Shown in pieces: positions 1 to 6,080 of a stretch of DNA of 6,080 nucleotides; positions within the stretch are counted from its first letter, which is position 1, and the number at the start of each line of letters is the position of its first letter. The translations under genes and the position numbers were made by a program. Source of the stretch: Nitrospirae bacterium RBG_13_39_12 (lineage in GTDB: Bacteria > Nitrospirota > Thermodesulfovibrionia > Thermodesulfovibrionales > SM23-35); the NCBI GenBank assembly GCA_001805125.1, contig MHEF01000108.1, positions 18,609-24,688 on the forward strand. The letters run 5' to 3'. Below the pieces are notes generated by a model. It did no database searches and was not told the DNA's origin. It saw nothing but the letters and a program-made list of their open reading frames with translations.

Positions 1-75
1 CTGTCTACTACGTTTAATCATTAATCTAAACATAATCTGAAATGTCTGCTATGTCAAATCTTATTTATTCGATAT

Positions 76-103
76 TAGACAATTCCGGGTGTTCTGTGAT
101 AAA
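76..103 (+). promoter_or_regulatory. Candidate sigma70 promoter for the GH3 gene (extended -10)
   Basis: TAGACA (76-81, five of six to TTGACA) is followed after 16 bases by GATAAA (98-103, four of six to TATAAT). The TGT at 95-97 supplies a TGn extended -10. Transcription would start near 110, leaving a leader of about 13 bases before the ATG at 123. This fits the shorter start. The region is AT-rich, so a chance match is possible. Confidence 0.33.
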
Positions 104-122
104 TTTTAAAACTATCCTTAAT

Positions 123-1733
123 ATGAAAAAAATTATTTTTATAGTTTCATTTTCTCTCCTGTTTTTTCTGTCACCCCGGGATATATATGCTGACGACAGG
201 GTTGATGAATATATCAACAGGATGACGCTGAGGGAAAAAATCGGGCAGATTCTTCTCGTAGGGTTTTTGGGTCAAACTCTCTCTTCTGAAGATATCGCCC
301 ATTTTAAAAAGATAAACCCGGGCGGGGTTATATTCTATTCAAGGAATTTCGAGGACGCACGAGACATCCCACCTTTAATCTCAGGGATAGAATCCATCTT
401 TAAAAACAACAACCTGCCAATGTTTTTTGCAATAGACCAGGAAGGAGGGGTGGTAAGCCGCATTAAAGGAGAGTATAGGCCGCCTTCTGAGCCCACAATC
501 GGGGCAGTAAACTCTGATGGACTTGCAATGGAGATCGGACGTTCTGTCGGCAGTGCACTCAGAAGTTCAGGGATTAATGTCAATCTTGCTCCTGTGCTCG
601 ACGTGCCGTCAGATATCCAATTTTCACCAATGACAAAAAGAAGTTATAGCAATGATTCCGAAACAGTTGAAAGATTGGGGATTGCTTACATCCGCGGACT
701 TAAGGAAGCAGGTATGCTTGCAACTGCTAAACACTTCCCCGGTATTGGGAGGACACCCAAGGATTCCCATCTCGGACTCCCGCGAATTACATGGAAGACC
801 CAGGACGAAAAAAACTCCGACTTGCTCCCTTTTAAAAGTGCTGTGAAATCAGGGGTTGATATAATAATGTTCGGTCATTTTATTGCAGAGCCTGGAGACA
901 TAAAAAATCCTGTCTCGCTCTCTTCATACTGGATGAAAGATATCCTCAGGAAAGACATGGGGTTTGACGGTTTGATTATGGTAGACAATATCGAGATGAA
1001 ACCGATTGAGATATTAATGCCCATTCCTGAAGCAGCCGTTCAATCTTTTAAGGCAGGTGTTGATATCATAATGATAAGCCATCAACCGGATAAACAGGAA
1101 GCTATCCTTAATGCACTCATGGATGCTGTAAATAAAGGTGATATATCAATTGAAAGACTAAATGAATCACTGAGAAGAATTATCGAGGCAAAAATAAGGA
1201 TAATGTCTTATAAACCTCCGGAAAAAATTATCAATAATCTGAAAGATATTTCATATATGGCTGCGGAAAATTCTGTTACAGCACTTAAATTCAGGGATGC
1301 ACCTCCCATTAATGCAAGCACGAAAGACAGGGTGTTGTTTACAGGATATAACAAGGCCCAGTTTAATGCCATAAGGAATGTTTTCATGCATACTGAAATT
1401 CTAAACACTCCTTTAAAAAAAATTAAACCCGAACTTTCTATTAAAGAGTTCCTTGGAAAATTTGATGTTCTATTTATAGATGCCGACTATCCGGATGCAT
1501 CAGAAATTATATCTCTCTGTAATAACTTGAACGTGAAATATGTTGTGCTTCTGACGAGTTACTGGAATATCCGGAAAACGCTGGATATTCTCCAGCCGAA
1601 GTGGATTATAATTCCATTCGAGGACAACATAACGCATTTTAGTGTAGTCTTTGATATTCTTACGGGTGCAAGACAGGCAAAAGGTAAATTACCTTACAGG
1701 TTCAACATTCCATCCAAATACATATACTATTAA
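123..1733 (+). CDS. Exported GH3 glycoside hydrolase, NagZ-like beta-N-acetylhexosaminidase
   Basis: Likely cleaves terminal beta-linked N-acetylglucosamine from peptidoglycan fragments or similar glycans. I chose the ATG at 123: it opens a clean signal peptide (MKKIIFIVSFSLLFFLSPRDIYA, then DD), whereas the in-frame ATG at 42 adds 27 residues without export character and lies upstream of the candidate promoter. No clear Shine-Dalgarno precedes either start. Counting from 123 (536 aa), the GH3 TIM barrel covers about residues 27-365. It shows NPGGVIFYSRN (65-75), DQEGG (105-109), RS (173-174), KHFPGIG (203-209), the DSH acid/base dyad motif of NagZ enzymes (D214, H216) and the nucleophile in GFDGLIMVDN (D288). 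Residues about 390-536 form a second alpha/beta domain, making it longer than cytoplasmic NagZ (about 340 aa) and closer to two-domain exported NagZ such as Bacillus YbbD. Oddity: the KHFPGHG signature has Ile for the second His. The family call is firm; the exact substrate is inferred. Confidence 0.88.
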   Translation: MKKIIFIVSFSLLFFLSPRDIYADDRVDEYINRMTLREKIGQILLVGFLGQTLSSEDIAHFKKINPGGVIFYSRNFEDARDIPPLISGIESIFKNNNLPMFFAIDQEGGVVSRIKGEYRPPSEPTIGAVNSDGLAMEIGRSVGSALRSSGINVNLAPVLDVPSDIQFSPMTKRSYSNDSETVERLGIAYIRGLKEAGMLATAKHFPGIGRTPKDSHLGLPRITWKTQDEKNSDLLPFKSAVKSGVDIIMFGHFIAEPGDIKNPVSLSSYWMKDILRKDMGFDGLIMVDNIEMKPIEILMPIPEAAVQSFKAGVDIIMISHQPDKQEAILNALMDAVNKGDISIERLNESLRRIIEAKIRIMSYKPPEKIINNLKDISYMAAENSVTALKFRDAPPINASTKDRVLFTGYNKAQFNAIRNVFMHTEILNTPLKKIKPELSIKEFLGKFDVLFIDADYPDASEIISLCNNLNVKYVVLLTSYWNIRKTLDILQPKWIIIPFEDNITHFSVVFDILTGARQAKGKLPYRFNIPSKYIYY

Positions 1734-1747
1734 AGCTCTTAAAGAAA

Positions 1748-3775
1748 TTAACCTCCTCCGCAAAGACTAAGCGATGGTGGATTTGTGCAGTATGCTCCTC
1801 CGCAAACCGTATTATTTGATTTATCAGATTCCTGGATAAGGTTATTCGGGTCCACTATTATCATATAAGTATCATTATAAGCGCCAGTAAGTGAAATTGG
1901 AGAAGACCCGCCCGCTGGAAGCGAGCTAATGAAGAACGTCTGACAGTTATCATTAAAAGATAAAGTTTCTCCATACAAGACATAAACATCTATATTGTTC
2001 GCCCCGATCAAACCACCGTTTCTGACATTAAAACTTATTGTGCCGCCAGATCCTGAGTTAACAACATTGCTTATATAAAGATCCGCAGACCAAGTAGTAG
2101 CACATGCCTCAGTACTCTGTGCCGATTCGTTACTGGAAGCATCATATGCTGATACTCTATAGCAGTACTGGATGCCAGGATAAAGTCCTGTGTCAGTAGT
2201 CGAGGTAGTACTAACTGACTTCTGATACATGCCATACATGTATATTTTATATCCTGCCACCCCAACATTATCAGTTGAGGCGTTCCATGACAGGTTTATC
2301 TGGGATGCAGAGACAGCTGTGGCTGTCAGTCCAGTTGGGACAGAGGGTGGAGTAGTATCCGATTCTGTTCCGGTGGTAAACGTCCAGCTGTAATTTGCCG
2401 ACATCGGATTCCCTGCCAGATCCCTTACTCCTGTGGTTATCGTAGCCTCATATGTAGTGGAGTAGGCAAGGTTGCCGGAAGGCGTAAACGTGGCTGTCAT
2501 CCCGGAGTAGTCAACCGTACCGCTCACCGGCGTGTTACCGACACTATCCAGCAAGAATGTAGTTGTGTTGATAGTTGATGCATCCATTGCCTCAGAGAAT
2601 GTGGCGGTTAAGGTCGAGGTTACTGCTACCCCTGTTGCTGAATTCACAGGACTTACAGCTATAACAGTAGGCGGGGTCCCATCAGGCGCTGAACCACTGG
2701 TAAATTTCCAGATATAATCTGCCGACATTGGATTCCCTGCCAGATCTCTTACTCCTGTGGTTACAGTAGCCTCATATGTAGTGGAGTAGGCAAGGTTGCC
2801 GGAAGGCGTAAACGTGGCTGTCATCCCGGAGTAGTTAACCGTACCGCTTACCGGCGTGTTACCGACACTATCCAGCAAGAATGTAGTTGCGTTGATAGTT
2901 GATGCATCCATTGCCTCAGAGAATGTGGCGGTTAAGGTCGAGGTTACTGCTACCCCTGTTGCTGAAATCCCGGGACTTACTGCTGTAACAGTAGGCGGGG
3001 TCTCATCAGGCGCTGAACCGGTGGTAAACGTCCAGCTGTAATTTGCCGACATCGGATTCCCTGCCAGATCTTTTACTCCTGTGGTTATCATTCCTGTATA
3101 GGTAGTAGAGTCGGCAAGATTGTCTGACGGAGTAAAAGTAACTAATGAGCCGTCGAAGGTTATAACTCCGGAAACATTGCTTTCTCCATCTCCTAATGTA
3201 AATGTACTTGAGTTGAAAGTTGAAGAATCTATTGTTTCGCTGAAGGTTATTGTTATAACTGAAGTTACAGGAACTCCTGCTGCGTTATTAGCAGGGATTG
3301 TGGATATTACTGTCGGTGCAATCTCATCCACAGCTGTCATATAAATAGTAAAAGTAACTTCATCGCCGTTAAGGTCAACATCGGTAAAACCATGGAACAC
3401 AACATTCCCGAAAATATCCTCGGCTTCAACAAGAAAATGCCTGTTTTTGCCATTAGGAACAGAAAAGGTCTCTGTTATTGATGTCTGTCCTTCAACAAGA
3501 ACCTCCTTTATTATAGTGGACATGTCAGGGCCAGATATGGTAAATACGATTTTATATATGTTTGATGGTATCCCGGCAGCAGATATATCAGACACAACTT
3601 TATTAGAAGCAGTCTGACTAACACTACTACTGCCTATGGTTATTCTTACAAGTGACGTCCCACTCGTATTACCTCCTGTACCATCAGCACTGCTTCCTGA
3701 ATCCCCACCCCCTCCCCCACAATTAACGTTTACTGTGAGTAATGCAAGAAATAATATTATTAATAACTTTTTCAT
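1748..3775 (-). CDS. Secreted, possibly lipid-anchored protein: three Big_5, one FN3, one CARDB domain
   Basis: Function unknown; the build is that of an extracellular adhesin-like or scaffold protein (675 aa). Residues 1-18 are a signal sequence ending at C19, followed by a Gly run and a Gly/Ser linker, as in many 'CGGGG' lipoproteins. The residues before the Cys (VNVN) are not a good lipobox, so lipidation is uncertain. About 41-149 is a beta-rich domain of unrecognised family. Three Big_5 Ig-like domains follow (about 150-256, 257-364, 365-472), each with an 'FSE-hydroxyl/acid' strand motif (FSEAMD in units 2 and 3), a TFTPS strand, and DLAGNPMSA near the end. FN3 covers about 473-561, with C538 and C558 probably disulfide-bonded. 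CARDB covers about 562-657 (ADLYISNV at its start, DPNNLIQESDKSNNT at its end). A short Cys-containing tail ends in CGGG. Last gene of the operon: its ATG is 9 bases after the FecR stop and has a good AGGGGA ribosome site. No catalytic motif seen. Confidence 0.85.
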   Translation of the reverse strand: MKKLLIILFLALLTVNVNCGGGGGDSGSSADGTGGNTSGTSLVRITIGSSSVSQTASNKVVSDISAAGIPSNIYKIVFTISGPDMSTIIKEVLVEGQTSITETFSVPNGKNRHFLVEAEDIFGNVVFHGFTDVDLNGDEVTFTIYMTAVDEIAPTVISTIPANNAAGVPVTSVITITFSETIDSSTFNSSTFTLGDGESNVSGVITFDGSLVTFTPSDNLADSTTYTGMITTGVKDLAGNPMSANYSWTFTTGSAPDETPPTVTAVSPGISATGVAVTSTLTATFSEAMDASTINATTFLLDSVGNTPVSGTVNYSGMTATFTPSGNLAYSTTYEATVTTGVRDLAGNPMSADYIWKFTSGSAPDGTPPTVIAVSPVNSATGVAVTSTLTATFSEAMDASTINTTTFLLDSVGNTPVSGTVDYSGMTATFTPSGNLAYSTTYEATITTGVRDLAGNPMSANYSWTFTTGTESDTTPPSVPTGLTATAVSASQINLSWNASTDNVGVAGYKIYMYGMYQKSVSTTSTTDTGLYPGIQYCYRVSAYDASSNESAQSTEACATTWSADLYISNVVNSGSGGTISFNVRNGGLIGANNIDVYVLYGETLSFNDNCQTFFISSLPAGGSSPISLTGAYNDTYMIIVDPNNLIQESDKSNNTVCGGAYCTNPPSLSLCGGG
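2360..3328 (-). repeat. Three tandem 324-bp units encoding Big_5 domains
   Basis: The units are 3008-3328 (unit 1, slightly shorter as delimited), 2684-3007 (unit 2) and 2360-2683 (unit 3), numbered in coding order, with a period of 324 bases (108 codons). Units 2 and 3 are nearly identical: only 7 of the first 96 residues differ, while 7 of the last 12 differ. Unit 1 is clearly more diverged over most of its length. Its final segment, however, is identical to that of unit 3 (see the 53-base match at 2370-2422 and 3018-3070). The pattern points to a recent tandem duplication followed or accompanied by recombination between units. Confidence 0.9.
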
Positions 3776-3780
3776 AATTA

Positions 3781-3786
3781 TCCCCT
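3781..3786 (-). promoter_or_regulatory. Ribosome binding site of the Ig-like protein gene, overlapping the FecR stop
   Basis: On the minus strand the sequence reads TAGGGGATAATTATG. AGGGGA is a strong Shine-Dalgarno five bases before the ATG at 3775. The TAG stop of the FecR gene (3785-3787) shares bases with this site. A ribosome terminating on the FecR frame therefore sits on the next gene's start region, which favours coupled translation. Confidence 0.75.
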
Positions 3787-4570
3787 ATTTATCCGGGAAA
3801 ATGACATCGATGTTTACATTTGTATTACCTGTATCGCTGGGCTGCTGGTCAGGAAGTGAAATCACAGGTGGAGGTTCTATTACAAACCCTTCAGGGCCCG
3901 TCCTAATCTCTGCAGGCCCCGGTACAGATATTTCATGACCGACATCTGTAGATGACAGGATACTCTTTATCTTATCAGGTGGTGCTTTCATTGTATCAGG
4001 TGGCAAAGGTTCTCCCTCAAATAAAGTTACCATCATGCCGGGTTTAAGTAATAAACTGCCGGTAACAGTCGCATAAGCACTCATTAAAAATACATCACCC
4101 TCAAGACATATGAAAGTTGTAAATTTCTTCCCGTTAATTACACCGGTGTCAATAAGTATCACTGTGCCTCTTGCAGCTGCTACTGCCGTCGGCGTATGAA
4201 CCTCAAACTTCGTCTTTCCTACAATAGACCTCATCTTTCCATCGATAAGATTAAAAATTGATCTTCCGCCCTTGTCTTTACTGTATACGAACTCTTTTAT
4301 GACCAGCTTTGAATTTTCTCCAAGGGTCAGAACGCTATCGTCTATAAAAAGCATCTTAGCCTTCGATGCTTCCATGGTTGATACTGTATCGATCAGGAAA
4401 ATATTATCATTTGCTTCTGCTTTTATCGTTTCTTTATCTCTGTATATTACCGCCTTGCCTCTGACAGCAACTACCTTGCCGACCTCGTCCTCCGCAGATA
4501 CAATCCCTGACAATCCTGAAACAAAAAATAATAAAAAAATGGGGATCGCTGTCCATCTAAATATTCCCAT
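3785..4570 (-). CDS. Exported FecR-domain protein
   Basis: 261 aa. A signal peptide covers residues 1-26 (hydrophobic core IPIFLLFFVSGL, cleavage after VSA before EDE). It is followed by a FecR domain at about 28-180: GKVVAVRGKAVIYR, then LIDTVSTMEASKAKMLFIDD, LTLGENSKLVI, and the typical HTPTAVAAARGT segment at 125-136. The C-terminal 75 residues are Pro-rich and probably disordered (PLPPD, EPPPVISLP). Classical FecR is a membrane-spanning sigma-factor regulator with a cytoplasmic N-terminus. This protein instead begins with an export signal, has no second membrane segment, and has no sigma-factor gene beside it in the window. It is therefore more likely a periplasmic structural or ligand-binding partner. 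Its ATG overlaps the stop of the upstream TPR-barrel gene (TAATG), and the next gene follows after 9 bases. The domain call is strong; the role is unknown. Confidence 0.87.
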   Translation of the reverse strand: MGIFRWTAIPIFLLFFVSGLSGIVSAEDEVGKVVAVRGKAVIYRDKETIKAEANDNIFLIDTVSTMEASKAKMLFIDDSVLTLGENSKLVIKEFVYSKDKGGRSIFNLIDGKMRSIVGKTKFEVHTPTAVAAARGTVILIDTGVINGKKFTTFICLEGDVFLMSAYATVTGSLLLKPGMMVTLFEGEPLPPDTMKAPPDKIKSILSSTDVGHEISVPGPAEIRTGPEGFVIEPPPVISLPDQQPSDTGNTNVNIDVIFPDK

Positions 4571-4579
4571 TAAAACCTC
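4568..4579 (-). promoter_or_regulatory. TAATG stop-start overlap and ribosome site of the FecR gene
   Basis: The TAA of the TPR-barrel gene (4570-4572) and the ATG of the FecR gene (4568-4570) share one base. A GAGG Shine-Dalgarno (complement of 4576-4579) lies five bases before the ATG, inside the end of the upstream gene. This fixes the FecR start and indicates termination-reinitiation coupling. Confidence 0.75.
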
Positions 4580-5895
4580 ACATTCAAGAAAAAACTTGTT
4601 ATTGACCGTTTATAATCGTATTCTTCTATATTTGACTTGTTTCTTGTGTATAGCTGACCAAGAGTTATACTGAATCTGTCTGATATTTGTTTTGTAGCAG
4701 AAGCCGTTGCTGTACTTACCCTGTCCTTTCTTTCTTCATCTGATAACGGATTTGTACCTTCATAATTTTTATGATAATATTCTCCATATAAATTTATGTA
4801 CAGATAACTCGGCAGGTTGAATTGTAAACCAACCATGCCTTTATTACCGCTGTAATCCCAGAAATCTTCTCTTGTGGAATCTACATCATATGAATAACCT
4901 ACATTGAAAATTATAGAAGTACTTATTGGTATATTCTGTGTTATGCCAAAAAGGTTATTTGCCCCTGTCCTGTCTGAATTGTCTTCAAAAAGTTCCATGT
5001 CCATAAAATGGGTATTCCTGTATTTGTATTCAACAATTGTAGAAAACCCCTTTCCCTCTGAAATAATCAGTGATGGGGACAGGATATGTGAATAGTCGTA
5101 AGGATTACCCCCGACCAACACATGCTCGAATGAGTAAAGACCATTGATACTTAATTCCGGTGAGATACGATACGAAGCTTTAAGGTCCAGCAAGTTACTG
5201 GTTATATTGAAGTTAGAGAGATGGATATGAAAACTCTGATAAAACCTGTACCCTACAGAACATTCTGTACGTTGATCTGCAATAAGGTCGTATCTGCCGT
5301 TTAAAAACAAGATCGCCTTCCAGTCTGATTTTCTTGAGATTCCTTCAGGAAGAGGGCCGTTATCAGAGTTAACTATAACGTTACTATCATACTGGCCGCC
5401 TGCTGACATATTTAATATCCAGCGCTTTACAGCGCCTCCTTGTTTAATTGCACCTATGTATTCTCTTGCCTTCGTTGAGTACTCTGTGTTTGGTGCAAGC
5501 TTTATGGTATTTTCAAAATAATCCCCAGCTTCATCGTCCATGGATTTGCCGAAATAGTAAATGCCGAGTTCAAGGTTTGTAACTGGATTTTTTGGATTAA
5601 TTAATAGTGCCTTCTTAAGAATCTCTTCTGCATCCCTGTCACCCGAACGGCTGAGAGCTATACCAAGATAAAGTGTTGCCTGTTCGTCCTCTGGTTTTAA
5701 TCTCAGGATTTCATCAAGATCATCAATAGCTCCTTCATAATCAGAATTTTCGATTTTATCAGCTGCTTTTGTTATCGCAAGTTCATATGAAGGATCTGCT
5801 TCTTCAGCAAAAGCTACCGGCGCAAATAGAAATAGAAAAATAAAAAGGGGAAAAAAGTTTAGAATAAAATAAAAAGATTTGTTTTTTATTAACAT
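4570..5895 (-). CDS. TPR-containing outer-membrane beta-barrel protein
   Basis: 441 aa. The signal peptide covers residues 1-30 (long hydrophobic core, cleavage after AFA before EEAD). Three tetratricopeptide repeats follow at about 37-70, 71-104 and 105-138, each ending in a Pro turn (RLKPED, LINPKN, KLAPNT). From about 158 to the end the chain changes to alternating, aromatic-rich beta-strands. It starts with LNMSAGGQYDSNV, a phrase common at the opening of such barrels, and ends SFFLNVRF with the terminal Phe expected of Bam-inserted barrels. A 284-residue barrel is enough for roughly 12-14 strands. The order of TPRs in the periplasm then a barrel resembles Slam (surface lipoprotein assembly modifier) and other TPR-porin exporters; I cannot confirm the family by eye. 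First gene of the operon, directly behind a consensus promoter. No clear Shine-Dalgarno precedes the ATG, and the predicted leader is short. Export and barrel topology are well supported; function is inferred. Confidence 0.85.
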   Translation of the reverse strand: MLIKNKSFYFILNFFPLFIFLFLFAPVAFAEEADPSYELAITKAADKIENSDYEGAIDDLDEILRLKPEDEQATLYLGIALSRSGDRDAEEILKKALLINPKNPVTNLELGIYYFGKSMDDEAGDYFENTIKLAPNTEYSTKAREYIGAIKQGGAVKRWILNMSAGGQYDSNVIVNSDNGPLPEGISRKSDWKAILFLNGRYDLIADQRTECSVGYRFYQSFHIHLSNFNITSNLLDLKASYRISPELSINGLYSFEHVLVGGNPYDYSHILSPSLIISEGKGFSTIVEYKYRNTHFMDMELFEDNSDRTGANNLFGITQNIPISTSIIFNVGYSYDVDSTREDFWDYSGNKGMVGLQFNLPSYLYINLYGEYYHKNYEGTNPLSDEERKDRVSTATASATKQISDRFSITLGQLYTRNKSNIEEYDYKRSITSFFLNVRF

Positions 5896-5917
5896 AATCT
5901 GTTTTTAATGTAAATTT

Positions 5918-5945
5918 ATTATATTAATTTTAAGTATTATGTCAA
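5918..5945 (-). promoter_or_regulatory. Consensus sigma70 promoter of the TPR-barrel/FecR/Ig-like operon
   Basis: On the minus strand TTGACA (complement of 5940-5945) is followed after 16 bases by TATAAT (complement of 5918-5923). Both hexamers match the consensus at all positions. The predicted start is near 5911, giving a leader of about 15 bases to the ATG at 5895. This suggests strong housekeeping transcription of the operon unless repressed. Confidence 0.75.
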
Positions 5946-5961
5946 GGCCAATATTCTGTTT

Positions 5962-5974
5962 ATAATGCAATTAT
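5962..5974. repeat. Short inverted repeat upstream of the operon promoter
   Basis: ATAAT-gca-ATTAT, five-base arms around a three-base centre, about 57 bases upstream of the predicted transcription start. It could be a regulator site, but it is short and AT-rich, so chance is a real alternative. Confidence 0.25.
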
Positions 5975-5982
5975 GTGAAGAA

Positions 5983-6004
5983 CCCTGCGGCAGAGACCGC
6001 AGGG
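5983..6004. terminator. Strong GC hairpin, possible terminator
   Basis: CCCTGCGG and CCGCAGGG form a perfect eight-base stem around a CAGAGA loop. On the minus strand the stem is followed by TTCTT, a weak U-tract, so it could end a transcript coming from beyond the right edge and insulate the operon. On the plus strand a run of eight T lies at 6022-6029, 17 bases past the stem, which is too far for a standard intrinsic terminator. The hairpin is certain; its function is not. Confidence 0.4.
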
Positions 6005-6030
6005 CGTCCATTATTTGAATGTTTTTTTTG

Positions 6031-6080
6031 TGTCATTCCCGCAAGCAAAGCGCGTCGGGAATCCTTCCGGAAAGATTCCG
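6031..6080. repeat. Palindromic intergenic repeat, cut by the window edge
   Basis: The segment contains the inverted pair ATTCCCG (6035-6041) and CGGGAAT (6056-6062) around a 14-base centre, then a TTCCGGAA palindrome (6065-6072). The TGTCATTCCCGC...CGGGAATCC form resembles dispersed, non-coding palindromic repeats found in many copies in several environmental proteobacterial and Nitrospirota genomes. Only one copy is visible here, so the dispersed nature is an inference. Confidence 0.5.

Noticed and set aside
42..122. Longer version of the GH3 gene starting at the ATG at 42
   Set aside because: The 27 extra residues do not look like an export signal or a GH3 segment and would bury the clear signal peptide that begins at 123. 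The candidate promoter also lies inside this stretch.
335..846. Small frames inside the GH3 gene on both strands (335-583 minus, 652-846 plus)
   Set aside because: They overlap conserved GH3 motifs in another frame and have no independent coding evidence.
2360..3328. Tandem repeats as a CRISPR array
   Set aside because: The 324-base period keeps an open reading frame and encodes Ig-like domains; there are no short repeats with unique spacers.
2532..3344. Plus-strand open frames at 2532-2717, 2856-3041 and 3120-3344
   Set aside because: They are antisense shadows of the repeated Big_5 units. The first two are copies of each other only because the underlying repeat is duplicated, and none has a ribosome site or domain.
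4272..4673. Plus-strand open frame of 133 codons across the FecR/TPR-barrel junction
   Set aside because: Antisense to two well-supported genes, no recognisable domain, low-complexity Ser/Thr/Leu content.
5961..5966. Plus-strand TATAAT as a rightward promoter
   Set aside because: No acceptable -35 hexamer lies 15-19 bases upstream and no gene follows within the window.

Overview
The window looks like chromosomal DNA of a Gram-negative, diderm bacterium. All four proteins begin with export signals, one ends as an outer-membrane beta-barrel, and the base composition is AT-leaning. The Cys-Gly-run secreted protein with Big_5, FN3 and CARDB domains, the stand-alone FecR-domain protein, and the palindromic repeat of the GTCATTCCCGC...GGGAAT type at the right edge are features I associate with Nitrospirota or deltaproteobacterial-type lineages. 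That placement is an inference and not firm.

Layout. Left part (about 123-1733, + strand): an exported family 3 glycoside hydrolase of the NagZ (beta-N-acetylhexosaminidase) type, preceded by a weak candidate promoter. Its stop lies only 14 bases from the stop of a convergent operon. Right part (1748-5895, - strand): a compact three-gene operon, read from right to left. It encodes (1) an outer-membrane protein with three TPRs and a C-terminal beta-barrel, (2) a periplasmic FecR-domain protein and (3) a large secreted, possibly lipid-anchored protein with three Big_5 Ig-like domains, one FN3 domain and a CARDB domain. The first two genes overlap as TAATG. The last two are 9 bases apart, and the stop codon of gene 2 is part of the Shine-Dalgarno of gene 3. 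A promoter matching TTGACA-16-TATAAT lies just upstream of the operon (5918-5945).

Right edge (5896-6080): non-coding. It holds the operon promoter, a small inverted repeat upstream of it, a strong GC hairpin (5983-6004), a T8 tract, and the start of a palindromic, probably dispersed repeat that runs out of the window.

How the parts may work together: the operon has the composition of a cell-envelope device, with a TPR-barrel in the outer membrane, a periplasmic FecR partner and a multi-domain adhesin-like substrate. The TPR-plus-barrel layout recalls Slam-type surface lipoprotein assembly modifiers, so surface delivery of the Ig-like protein is a reasonable but unproven hypothesis. The exported NagZ-like enzyme would act on peptidoglycan or other amino-sugar glycans outside the cytoplasm. 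There is no direct evidence that it belongs to the same pathway.
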